A DNA stretch of 64,000 bases from NCBI GenBank assembly GCA_020431705.1, contig JAGQHQ010000003.1, positions 1-64,000 of the forward strand. The letters are read 5' to 3'. This document shows, piece by piece, positions 46,070 through 55,361 of this stretch. Positions within the stretch are counted from its first letter, which is position 1, and each line of letters begins with the position of its first letter. A model generated the notes under the pieces. That model saw only the letters and a program-made list of their open reading frames with translations, was not told the DNA's origin and made no database searches. Source of the DNA: Candidatus Dependentiae bacterium. Its GTDB lineage: Bacteria > Babelota > Babeliae > Babelales > Vermiphilaceae. Both the position numbers and the translations under genes were made by a program.

Positions 46070-46669
46070 ATGTATAAACATATAGACGAACATCATACAT
46101 ATACAAAAAAAATATATACCTTTTCACTTATTGTATTTGTGTTTTCAGTTTGCGCAGGCTTTTGTTCACAATACTTTTGGCATGCATACCGTAAACCATT
46201 CACACCACATATCGATCCATTACAACAGGAATTAAATATTGGTATTACATATATTCGCTATGGCCAACAGCACAATTTAAAAAATGATCCTGAAAAAGCA
46301 AAGAATTATTTTTATAGAGCACACAACCATTTTGATAATGCATTACAAATAAAACCCAACTGCCCCCAAGGACATTGTTACAAAGGCATCACATTCCATC
46401 AACAATGCAAAAATAAAGAGGCTCTTGATGAACTCAAAAAAGCCATCGAACTGAATAAAGGATATGGCAAAGCCTATTTCAACCTAGCCAATATATTAGT
46501 TGAAGAAAAACAATTTGATCAAGCAATCAATCTGTATAAACAAATACTTAGTCAAGAACCCAGCAATGAAATTCTACAAACACAACTCAATAAAGCATAC
46601 ATTGCACGTAGCAAATATATTGCACAACAAAAACCACTACCGAAAAATAATAAAGAGACAATAATATGA
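46070..46669 (+). CDS. TPR-only protein with N-terminal membrane anchor
   Basis: 199 residues. A hydrophobic segment at about 17-37 (FSLIVFVFSVCAGFCSQYFW) preceded by a 15-residue polar start suggests an anchor rather than a cleaved signal. About three TPR repeats follow (45-185; KAIELNKGYGKAYFNLANIL). There is no glycosyltransferase domain. It lies 12 bases after the previous gene and overlaps the next by four bases (ATGA), so it is likely made with them, perhaps as a scaffold. Confidence 0.8.
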   Translation: MYKHIDEHHTYTKKIYTFSLIVFVFSVCAGFCSQYFWHAYRKPFTPHIDPLQQELNIGITYIRYGQQHNLKNDPEKAKNYFYRAHNHFDNALQIKPNCPQGHCYKGITFHQQCKNKEALDELKKAIELNKGYGKAYFNLANILVEEKQFDQAINLYKQILSQEPSNEILQTQLNKAYIARSKYIAQQKPLPKNNKETII

Positions 46670-48324
46670 AGTATATTTTCAATCGTACAGCATTCTTCTT
46701 TTTTTATTTTTTGTGCTCACTAACCCATTTTTTTTCTCGTACGGTAAGCATCGAAGAAATTAATAATACCATTCAACTTTTACACAAACGCGCCGAGCAA
46801 TATTATTTTAATCGGCAATTTGATAGTGCAATTACATTGTATAAAAAAATTATAAAAATAGACCCAAATATTTCTTCTGCTCACTGTAACATAGGATTTA
46901 TTCTAGCTACTTGTTATAAAGACTTTGAACAAGCAATCAAATACCTAAAAAAAGCACTTGAGATAAAACCAACTTATGCAAAAGCATATTTTTTTCTTGG
47001 AAATGCACTACACTCAATAAACAAAACTGATCAAGCACTTATTGCTTACAACCAAGCCCTCATACACAATCCTGATTATAAAGACGTCTATCCGCTTTAT
47101 GCACGTGCACTATGGGAGCATTATAATTTTACCAATGCACATGAAGCACAACGGTATATTTCTGAATGTGCTTGTAGCAAACAACTTGCATATTACGTCG
47201 GCAAACTATTTGAAAGAAGTGGCTACGTAGAAGATGCGATACAACTGTATCAGGAAGCACTTGTAAAGCCTTTTGACATAGAGATGATACAACATGATAT
47301 GCAAAGCGCATACCATAAGCAGCTTGAAATACGCCACCAACTTCAACACTACTACCAAGATATTATTATCAATAACATAACCGTAAGCTCTGGTAACAAA
47401 AAATGCCACGAGCGCTATCTAACAATACAGAAAATACTAAACCAATATAAACGTCCAATCACCGTTCTTGATTTAAATCCACAACAAGGTTATTTTTCAT
47501 TCCGTATTGCTCATGATTATAATGCAACATGTGTAATGTTAAGTTCTGACAATAGCCTTGTTTCACTATGTGAAAAAAATGATTTAGTCAATGGCTGCGT
47601 AGTCCTAGCAAAAAATATTACAGCCAAAGACCTACAACGGTTAAGTGAATGCGAGCATTTTGATGTTGTTCTCGCATTGGATGGCACTATTGCATGGTTC
47701 GAAAAGGACCATGAACTTATTTTCGAACTCATAAAAAAACTTGGTGACCACATTATCATCGAAACACCATTTGTTGAAGTATCCAGTTATACAAAAAGCT
47801 ACTTGGATTTGACCTCACAATATATTGTACGCAAGGGCAGCATGATGATACATGAGACTAGTCTTCAAAAATCTAAGTACGATAAGCCATATGCCCACTC
47901 ACACATGTATCTTTTAGAAAACCCACGTAACACATTAAAACGAACTCATTGGACACGAGGTCATCAAACAGATGAGTATCGCATTGAGAGTACATTTGAA
48001 AATAAGTTTTTGTTGAAATATCCTGATTGGTCAAAGCACCAGTGGATCAGAGGCATTAATTTACTCACCTTTGTAATGCTTGAAGGCTCCTATCCAACAC
48101 GTCCACATATTGCTCAACAATTAAATAATGTAAAGCAAACTCTACGAGACATCGGTCATACAGATATACGAATATGTAACTTCATCATCCAAGGAAATAA
48201 TATTGCTCCAATCGATTGCGATGACCCACGCGGCAACACACCAAAAAATCCAGACATTTCGATTGCACAGATTATCGATCAACTATACATGAAACCGAAT
48301 GATTTATATGGGCTTGTTTCATAA
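46666..48324 (+). CDS. Exported TPR protein with methyltransferase-like and kinase-like segments
   Basis: 552 residues. A signal peptide (AFFFFYFLCSLTHFFS) and about four TPR repeats fill 1-200. A class I methyltransferase-like fold follows, with motif I VLDLNPQQGYFSF at about 267-279 (the usual G-x-G is replaced by PQQG) and VVLALDG at the motif II-III position. The C-terminal part shows GHTDIRICNF (about 497) and APIDCDD (about 513), the H-x-D-x-R-x2-N ... ID-x-DD pattern of kinase/phosphotransferase loops. The methylated or phosphorylated target is unknown. Confidence 0.78.
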   Translation: MKYIFNRTAFFFFYFLCSLTHFFSRTVSIEEINNTIQLLHKRAEQYYFNRQFDSAITLYKKIIKIDPNISSAHCNIGFILATCYKDFEQAIKYLKKALEIKPTYAKAYFFLGNALHSINKTDQALIAYNQALIHNPDYKDVYPLYARALWEHYNFTNAHEAQRYISECACSKQLAYYVGKLFERSGYVEDAIQLYQEALVKPFDIEMIQHDMQSAYHKQLEIRHQLQHYYQDIIINNITVSSGNKKCHERYLTIQKILNQYKRPITVLDLNPQQGYFSFRIAHDYNATCVMLSSDNSLVSLCEKNDLVNGCVVLAKNITAKDLQRLSECEHFDVVLALDGTIAWFEKDHELIFELIKKLGDHIIIETPFVEVSSYTKSYLDLTSQYIVRKGSMMIHETSLQKSKYDKPYAHSHMYLLENPRNTLKRTHWTRGHQTDEYRIESTFENKFLLKYPDWSKHQWIRGINLLTFVMLEGSYPTRPHIAQQLNNVKQTLRDIGHTDIRICNFIIQGNNIAPIDCDDPRGNTPKNPDISIAQIIDQLYMKPNDLYGLVS

Positions 48325-48868
48325 CAAAAACATTCTCTACAGCAACAAGCTTCATCTTATACTCGCATTCAGTATGGTTTTTTCCGCATTGTTTACTTTA
48401 TCGCAAGATCATCTTGCATATATACGCAACATACGAGAATGCGGTGATTACAAAAAAGCAATAACATTATATAAAAAACTATTAGATAGCCAATCATACA
48501 GAACTGCTGCACACATCGGCCTTGCACAAACATATCTTACACTTGGTAACTTTGAAAAAGGCTGGAGAGAATTAGAATGGCATTTAGGCAAACCATGGAA
48601 ATCAACACAAGACTTTAAAAGATATATTACAAACCATGCGCGACTGAATAACAAAATTATATTACTACGGGCAGAATGGGGTATTGGCGATTCAATTTGG
48701 ATGTTACGTTATGCACAACTTCTTAAAAAACGTGGTGCATATATTATTTTTGCACCAATTCACAACGCACTTATTCCACTTTTAAAACAACAACCATACA
48801 TCAATGAGATTATTCCGCCCGGCGCTCTTTTGCCATCCTTTCATTTCCAAGCGCCAATATTGATATGA
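48299..48868 (+). pseudogene. Truncated TPR-GT9-like paralogue
   Basis: 189 residues. A hydrophobic start (LILAFSMVFSALFTL), one to two TPR units, then the first half of the GT9-like domain (AEWGIGDSIWMLRYAQ) which stops at FHFQAPILI, exactly where complete members continue to SLP and the sugar-binding half. The stop TGA overlaps the ATG of the next gene. ATG 48299 or 48308 could start it, both inside the previous gene. The missing C-terminal half suggests it is not active; it may still be translated. Confidence 0.7.
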
Positions 48869-50097
48869 AAAAATTTTTTATACTATTTTTAATTACCGGT
48901 CACCCTTACTGTTCTGTACAAACATATAATATGCAAAATGAGATTAATCATGCATATAATTTTATTAAAAATCATGACTACAAAAATGCATATTATCTGT
49001 ATAAAAATATAATTATACACTATCCTCACAATATTAATTTATTGTGTAATGCTGGTTTTGTAGCAAAACGCGCCGGCCATTGGAATGACGCTCAAAAATA
49101 TTATGAGCAGGTTTTAAAACTTGAAGAAAATAATGCACAAGCACATCGAGCTCTATCGCATATCTATTTAGCACAAGGTAATTTTGAGCGTGGTTGGACC
49201 TCATATGAATACAGATGGATAAACCCACCACATTACAACAGAGATTTCGAAAATTTTATTAAAAAAAACAACAACCTCAAAGACAAAAAAATTTTACTAA
49301 AGGGTGAATATGGGCTTGGCGACACACTACAATTTATTCGCTATGCCTATGTGCTAAAACAACGTGATGCATACGTAATTGTTGAATGCCAAAAACCATT
49401 GGTAAAACTTTTACAATTATGTCCATATATCGATAAAGTTATTCAAACAGGAAATAAATTACCAAAAACTGACTTGCAAGCACTGATAATGAGCATGCCA
49501 CTTATTTTTAATACCGTTTTAGAAACAATTCCAATATATATACCGTATTTGTATGCGGATAACCAATTAGTAGAGCTGTGGCATGAAAAAATTAAGTATG
49601 ATACAAACTTTAAAATTGGTATTTGCTGGCAAACAGATATGCATAAAAACTCAAGTAACGCACAAGCACACAAAGATTCGCTGGCAAAATCAATTCCGCT
49701 CAGCTTACTTGCAGAGCTTTCACAACTCAACAATGTAACACTCTATAGTTTGCAAAAGATTAATGGAATCGAACAACTAGAAGTATTACCGCAACACTTA
49801 CCTGTTATTTCATTTGATAATTTTGACGAATCACACGGCCCCTTTATGGATACTGCAGCACTTATCAAAAATCTTGATTTAGTTATTACTGTTGATACAT
49901 CTATTGCGCATCTTGCTGGTGGTCTTGGCACACCTACATGGATATTATTGCCGCATCAAGCAGATTGGCGTTGGCTATTAAACCGCTATGACTCACCGTG
50001 GTATCCAACCATGCGCTTATTTCGGCAACCAGAAGCTGGTGATTGGTACACAGTTATGAATAGTGTTAAGCAGGCTATTATAAGTCTTTTCAATTAA
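48865..50097 (+). CDS. Exported TPR protein with GT9-like domain (short)
   Basis: 410 residues. The signal peptide covers about 1-18 (FFILFLITGHPYCSVQT). Only two to three TPR repeats (about 25-110), then the complete GT9-like domain: GEYGLGDTLQFIRYA, GICWQTD, VDTSIAHLAGGLGTPTW and PWYPTMRLFRQ. The ATG overlaps the stop of the truncated paralogue by four bases. One of the two shortest complete members, with the following gene. Confidence 0.87.
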   Translation: MKKFFILFLITGHPYCSVQTYNMQNEINHAYNFIKNHDYKNAYYLYKNIIIHYPHNINLLCNAGFVAKRAGHWNDAQKYYEQVLKLEENNAQAHRALSHIYLAQGNFERGWTSYEYRWINPPHYNRDFENFIKKNNNLKDKKILLKGEYGLGDTLQFIRYAYVLKQRDAYVIVECQKPLVKLLQLCPYIDKVIQTGNKLPKTDLQALIMSMPLIFNTVLETIPIYIPYLYADNQLVELWHEKIKYDTNFKIGICWQTDMHKNSSNAQAHKDSLAKSIPLSLLAELSQLNNVTLYSLQKINGIEQLEVLPQHLPVISFDNFDESHGPFMDTAALIKNLDLVITVDTSIAHLAGGLGTPTWILLPHQADWRWLLNRYDSPWYPTMRLFRQPEAGDWYTVMNSVKQAIISLFN

Positions 50098-50172
50098 ACT
50101 CGTGCAATAATTTTACTCATCATTTTTTTTGTAGTAGCATACAGCAAAACTTGATCACCAAAAAGAGTAGTT

Positions 50173-51429
50173 ATGATATCTTTTTCTCGCATACACATTA
50201 ATACACCACATTACTTTTCACTCATTTTTTTATCGCTCTTTTTTTGTACTTCGACAAAAGAAAACTTAAATGATCTTCATAAACGCGCATACCAATCAGT
50301 TAAAAACAATCAGCCAGAAAAAGCATATCAACTATACAAAACAATACATGAATATACTCCAAAAGAGACCGCAATCGTGTACAACTTAGGATACATATGT
50401 AACTTAATTGGCGAACAAGAAGAAGCAATTACATGGTACAACAAAGCAATTGCGTTGGAACCGGATAACGAAAAAGCACATTTAGGAAGGGCAAAAGCAC
50501 GTTTGGCAATTTGCGATTTTGAAAACGGATGGCCAGAATTTGAATATCGCATGGCTGATTATAAAACATATATAAAGCAGTTCACCCATCAAGATTTAAC
50601 ACCACAAAAATTAGCAGGAAAGCATATTTTTCTACGCGCAGAATGGGGACTTGGAGATATGATTCAGTTTGTTTTACCCTATGCAAAATTGCTCAAAAGT
50701 ATAGGTGCTACCGTTATTGTTCAAACATTTGATGCTCTTATGTCTCTTTTTGCTTCATGTCCATATATTGATCAATTGATACCCGTTGGCAAAGCACCCT
50801 ATTATTGCGATTTTCAAATTCCTTATTTAAGTTTACCTATGATTTTCAAAACAGATTTAGATAGCATTCCAGCGTCACCACCATATCTATTTGCTAATAT
50901 AACATTGATTGAGCTATGGAAAAAAAAACTTGAGTGCGACCAAAACTTCAAAGTTGGTTTATGTTGGCATGCAAAACCGATTTATTTAGAAGAAAGTCCG
51001 TACACAAAACGATCAATTCCGCTGCAGTTGTTTGAGCCACTTTCGAGCATTGATGGTATTAGTTTTTATAGCTTACAAAAAATACACGGCATAGCAAAAT
51101 TACAAAACTTACCAAAACAGTTTGTTATACACCATTTCGATAATGATTTTGATGAATCTAATGGCCGCTTTATGGATACCGCTGCACTTATTAAAAATAT
51201 TGATTTAATTATTTCTGCTGATACATCAATTGTACATGTTGCTGGCTCACTTGGCGCTCAGACGTGGGTATTACTCCCCTATAATGCTGAGTGGCGATGG
51301 CAGAAAAAAAGAAATGATACTCCGTGGTACCCATATACTATGCGGCTTTTTAGACAGAAAAAACCTGGTGACTGGACAACTGTTATCGAAGAAGTGAAAC
51401 ATGCATTACAAGAACTTATTAACATGTAA
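50173..51429 (+). CDS. Exported TPR protein with diverged GT9-like domain
   Basis: 418 residues. The signal peptide region is FSLIFLSLFFCTSTKEN. Two TPR repeats (about 35-105) precede the GT domain. Compared with its relatives, the first motif is EWGLGDMIQFVLPYA, the second GLCWHAK, and the third ADTSIVHVAGSLGAQTW, so it is the most diverged complete member. PWYPYTMRLFRQ is kept. A 75-base gap separates it from the previous gene. Confidence 0.86.
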   Translation: MISFSRIHINTPHYFSLIFLSLFFCTSTKENLNDLHKRAYQSVKNNQPEKAYQLYKTIHEYTPKETAIVYNLGYICNLIGEQEEAITWYNKAIALEPDNEKAHLGRAKARLAICDFENGWPEFEYRMADYKTYIKQFTHQDLTPQKLAGKHIFLRAEWGLGDMIQFVLPYAKLLKSIGATVIVQTFDALMSLFASCPYIDQLIPVGKAPYYCDFQIPYLSLPMIFKTDLDSIPASPPYLFANITLIELWKKKLECDQNFKVGLCWHAKPIYLEESPYTKRSIPLQLFEPLSSIDGISFYSLQKIHGIAKLQNLPKQFVIHHFDNDFDESNGRFMDTAALIKNIDLIISADTSIVHVAGSLGAQTWVLLPYNAEWRWQKKRNDTPWYPYTMRLFRQKKPGDWTTVIEEVKHALQELINM

Positions 51430-52939
51430 TATTTTTTTCTTTTTTCTTCTACTCATACCAACAAGCATTTATGCAGAACGACTAAGCCGCAAAGAAACAA
51501 ATGCTACAATACATGAACTCAATCTGGCAAACAAGCTTTTTTGTGAACAAAAATATCTAGAGGCAATTGCAAGCTATAAAAAAGTAATCAAAATACTGCC
51601 CGATTGTGCTATGGCACATTTTAATTTGAGCATTGCATATGAAATAACACAAAATCTTGAACATGCACTCCAACATCTTAAAAAAGCTATTGAGCTCGAT
51701 CCATGGCATGCAAAAGCGCATTATGCACTTGCACGATTATTGCATATCAAGAATCAACATAAACCAGGACTGCCGCTATGTACGAAAGCAACATACATTG
51801 ATCCATATTTTTTTGAAGCTTACTATTTACTCGGTAATATATATAAAGCACTTAATAATGTGCCACAAGCAATACAAGCATACAGCAATGCACTACAACT
51901 CAAACCGCACCATAAGGATTTAGTAAACACATTATACAATCTTGCTTACACACTAAAAAATACTGATCACATCGATGAAGCAATCACGTGTTATCAAAAA
52001 GTTTTAAAGTGTGAACCACAGCACGCACATGCACATCTTGGTATTGCACAATGTTATTTAATACAGGGTAAGTTAAACAAGGGATTTGAAGAATTTGAGT
52101 GGCGTGCTCCAGAAATAAAAAAATTTAAACATTATGACTGGAAAAATGCCGATTTAACCGGCAAAACAATACTTGTTCGGTGCGAATGGGGATTTGGCGA
52201 TTGCATACAATTTATTCGTTATCTAAAATTAATAAAAAATCAAGGTGCTCGTGTGATTCTACAATTATACAAGCCTCTTGTAGATCTTTTTGCTTTGTGT
52301 CCTTATATCGATAAGATTGTTCAATCAGGACATATTTTTCCAAAACATGATATTCAAATTCCGTTGCTCAGTTTACCACATATATTCGGCACAACACTTG
52401 AAACTATACCAACCGAAGTGCCGTATATATTTGCAGATAGGCAATTAATAGGGCACTGGCAAAAAAAACTTCCAACCAAAAAAATAAACATCGGTATTTG
52501 TTGGTGTGGTAGTGGCGACCATAAAGCACTACCTTCATTGAACAAAAACATTCAACTTGCAACATTTGATCCACTTGCACAATTGCAAAACATTCAGCTA
52601 TATAGTCTACAAAAAATACATGGGTATAAAGAACTACAAAACTGTACATTTAATTTGCATATTTTTGACGAAACATTCGATAGAGATAACGGTCGCTTTA
52701 TGGATACAGCTGCCATCATGAAAAATCTTGACTTGATAATAACAATAGATACTTCAATTGCTCATTTGGCAGGAGCACTTGGCGTGCCTGTTTGGGTCTT
52801 ATTGCCATATAAAGCGGATTGGCGCTGGATGCTCAACAAAACCAACTCTCCATGGTATCCAACCATGCGATTATTCAGACAAAAAAAACCAGGTGATTGG
52901 GAAACCGTCATACAAGAAATTATTAAGGAACTTTCATGA
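51401..52939 (+). CDS. Exported TPR protein with GT9-like domain
   Basis: 512 residues. The signal peptide ends near IYA-ER (LLTCNIFFFFLLLIPTSIYA). Five to six TPR repeats cover about 36-235. The GT9-like domain has EWGFGDCIQFIRYL, GICWCGS, IDTSIAHLAGALGVPVW and PWYPTMRLFRQ. Its start overlaps the end of the previous gene by 29 bases and its stop overlaps the next start by four. Role likely as for the other members. Confidence 0.87.
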   Translation: MHYKNLLTCNIFFFFLLLIPTSIYAERLSRKETNATIHELNLANKLFCEQKYLEAIASYKKVIKILPDCAMAHFNLSIAYEITQNLEHALQHLKKAIELDPWHAKAHYALARLLHIKNQHKPGLPLCTKATYIDPYFFEAYYLLGNIYKALNNVPQAIQAYSNALQLKPHHKDLVNTLYNLAYTLKNTDHIDEAITCYQKVLKCEPQHAHAHLGIAQCYLIQGKLNKGFEEFEWRAPEIKKFKHYDWKNADLTGKTILVRCEWGFGDCIQFIRYLKLIKNQGARVILQLYKPLVDLFALCPYIDKIVQSGHIFPKHDIQIPLLSLPHIFGTTLETIPTEVPYIFADRQLIGHWQKKLPTKKINIGICWCGSGDHKALPSLNKNIQLATFDPLAQLQNIQLYSLQKIHGYKELQNCTFNLHIFDETFDRDNGRFMDTAAIMKNLDLIITIDTSIAHLAGALGVPVWVLLPYKADWRWMLNKTNSPWYPTMRLFRQKKPGDWETVIQEIIKELS

Positions 52940-54531
52940 AAAAAAAGGTATATTTACTTTTGTTACTCTTTCTTACCGCTAAGCTATCTTGCATAGTAGA
53001 CAATAACACACACTGGTTTGATCAAGGTGTAAATGCATTCAACAATAAAGACTATCAGCACGCATTAGATTTGTTTAAAAAAACAATACACCTCACTCCA
53101 TACTCAATAAATGCATATTTTAATGCTGGACTCTGTTGTATGCACCTAATAAGATGGAAACAAGCTGCCAACTATTTTAAGAAAGCAGCCAACCAAAATA
53201 CTCGTCATTTCAATGCGCATTTTTATTGTGCTCGCTCATTGCGAAATGCAAAAAAAATACACGAAGCTATTGAAATGTTTACGCGTGCAATAGCACTAAA
53301 CCCTAATGATATCGACGCGCAGTTTGAACTTGGTGTTTTATACACACAACAATATGTATATGACAAGGCACTTGATTGTTATGATGCCGTATTAAAAATC
53401 GCACCACAGTGTATTGATGCCTTACGTAATGCCGGACACACTGCTCGCTACAAAGGCGATATGAGACGTGCAGCAGATTATTATAAACGTGGTATCACAC
53501 TTAAGCCCAATCAAGCACACCTGCAATATGGACTTGGTGAATCATTGCTTGCACTCGGTGACTTTAAAAATGGTTGGGATGCATTTGAGCATCGCTGGAA
53601 ACGCATGCCCGATAAAAGAAAATTTAGCGATAAGCAGTGGGACGGAAAAACTGACTTATGCGGGAAAAAAATTGTCGTTCGTGCAGAGTATGGCCAAGGC
53701 GATTCGATACAATTTATTCGCTATGCACAGTTGCTAAAAAAAATGGGTGCCATCGTTATTTTTGAAACACAGCATACACTTCTAGATTTACTTAATACAT
53801 CTCCATATATAGATAAGTTAATCATGGTAAATGAAAACAAACCACTTAATATTGAACATGATTATCAAATTCCCATTATGAGTTTACCACATGTTTTTAA
53901 CACCTGGTCTGAGCATGATATTCCAAATAACGTTCCGTATATATGGGCACAACCAGAACTTGTTGATTCTTGGAAACAAAAAATCGCACACGATACAAAT
54001 TTTAAAATTGGTATTTGCTGGCAAGGCAGCCCGTACTATGAAAAGTTTAAATCACCCCTTTCGCGAAAAGCAGTACCTGTCAAATTATTTGCAGAACTTG
54101 CACGCATAGATGGGGTAAGTGTATATAGCTTACAGAAAATAAATGGACTTGAAGAATTAAAAGAACTCAGTAACAATATTGTTATTCACTCATATAATGA
54201 TTTTGACTATTCCCACGGCCGCTTTATGGATACGGCTGCACTCATTAAAAATCTTGATTTAGTCATCACTGTAGATACATCTGTTGCACATCTTGCTGGT
54301 GCACTTGGTGCACCTACTTGGGTACTATTACCCTATGTCGCTGATTGGCGCTGGATGCAACATCGTTCTGACTGTCCTTGGTATCCAACAATGCAATTAT
54401 TTCGACAGATAGAACCTGACAACTGGCAAAGTGTAATGAATGAAATTATTATCACTTTAGTAAAAGAAAAATTAAGCAACTTAAAAAATTCTTCCTCAGA
54501 CTCCAAGGCTAACTCTCAAAAACTCTTATAA
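52936..54531 (+). CDS. Exported TPR protein with GT9-like domain (last of the array)
   Basis: 531 residues. The signal peptide is VYLLLLLFLTAKLSC. Five to six TPR repeats fill 28-215, then the GT9-like domain: EYGQGDSIQFIRYA, GICWQGS, VDTSVAHLAGALGAPTW and PWYPTMQLFRQ. The Leu of GLGD is Gln. A short Ser/Asn-rich tail ends the protein. It overlaps the previous gene by ATGA and closes the array; no terminator was seen behind it. Confidence 0.87.
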   Translation: MKKKVYLLLLLFLTAKLSCIVDNNTHWFDQGVNAFNNKDYQHALDLFKKTIHLTPYSINAYFNAGLCCMHLIRWKQAANYFKKAANQNTRHFNAHFYCARSLRNAKKIHEAIEMFTRAIALNPNDIDAQFELGVLYTQQYVYDKALDCYDAVLKIAPQCIDALRNAGHTARYKGDMRRAADYYKRGITLKPNQAHLQYGLGESLLALGDFKNGWDAFEHRWKRMPDKRKFSDKQWDGKTDLCGKKIVVRAEYGQGDSIQFIRYAQLLKKMGAIVIFETQHTLLDLLNTSPYIDKLIMVNENKPLNIEHDYQIPIMSLPHVFNTWSEHDIPNNVPYIWAQPELVDSWKQKIAHDTNFKIGICWQGSPYYEKFKSPLSRKAVPVKLFAELARIDGVSVYSLQKINGLEELKELSNNIVIHSYNDFDYSHGRFMDTAALIKNLDLVITVDTSVAHLAGALGAPTWVLLPYVADWRWMQHRSDCPWYPTMQLFRQIEPDNWQSVMNEIIITLVKEKLSNLKNSSSDSKANSQKLL

Positions 54532-54564
54532 ATAAGCATATATAACTTCCATTCTTCTATTTAC

Positions 54565-54591
54565 TTGATACGCCACCTAAGAATTTATAAT
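54565..54591 (+). promoter_or_regulatory. Candidate promoter of the ankyrin-like gene
   Basis: A perfect TATAAT (54586-54591) with TTGATA (54565-54570), spacer only 15 bases, about 40 bases before the ATG at 54632. The short spacer lowers the confidence. Confidence 0.38.
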
Positions 54592-54631
54592 AGTCATTAT
54601 ACATAATGTTAAATTTTGCATAGGAGAAACA

Positions 54632-55270
54632 ATGAAAAAACACATTTTTATTTTTATAACGTTCATGTCTATAAGCCACAAAACCATCTTTTGTATGGAT
54701 GAAAAACAAATTCATAAACACAATCAAGAAAAATTCAGAAAAACAGTACAAAGGTACGAAAGCGAAAAACTTATTTTGGCCCTCAATGATGGAGATATTA
54801 AGCTAGCAAAAACTCTTATTACCTTTGGATGGATAGATTTTTCACAAAATAATAATTATTACCCAACTATCTCTTATTTAATAAGCACATTGCGCAATGA
54901 AGAAATAGACAAAGCAATGCAAAAACGAGTCGGTACACAGAAAGCCAAAGAACTTATCTGTGCAATACAAAAAAAAGACATACAAAAGGCTGAGAAACTT
55001 ATTAATCAGAATTGGATTGATTATTCAACTACAGACAAAAACAACAAAACATTTGCACAGCTGATATACGAATTAGATAATCCAAAAGTCACTATTGCTT
55101 TTATAATGAATGCACCAGATAAATTTACCAGCCCACTTATTATCAAAAATCAGAAAGACCTTGATGCTGATGCTATTAAAGCAGATCAAAATCATAATCA
55201 AAGAATAAAACATAGTGCTCCAGAAGAGATTAAATACCTCGATAAACTTAGGAACAACAAAACACAATAA
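54632..55270 (+). CDS. Exported protein with two ankyrin-like repeats
   Basis: 212 residues. Residues 1-20 form a signal peptide (IFIFITFMSISHKTIFC) followed by MDEKQ. Two copies of a unit about 60-75 residues apart are visible: ALNDGDIKLAKTLI...WIDFS and AIQKKDIQKAEKLI...WIDYS, each followed by LI..L.N. The D-I-x2-A-x2-LI pattern resembles degenerate ankyrin repeats, common in host-associated bacteria for protein binding. The C-terminus is polar. It stands alone with a promoter candidate. Confidence 0.75.
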   Translation: MKKHIFIFITFMSISHKTIFCMDEKQIHKHNQEKFRKTVQRYESEKLILALNDGDIKLAKTLITFGWIDFSQNNNYYPTISYLISTLRNEEIDKAMQKRVGTQKAKELICAIQKKDIQKAEKLINQNWIDYSTTDKNNKTFAQLIYELDNPKVTIAFIMNAPDKFTSPLIIKNQKDLDADAIKADQNHNQRIKHSAPEEIKYLDKLRNNKTQ

Positions 55271-55361
55271 TTACGCTTTTTATTACAATAGCTTAAGACA
55301 ACACTTCTTTTTTTCGTTACACTGTCAATACCAATGGAGTAACATGAATAGGGTATAACAG

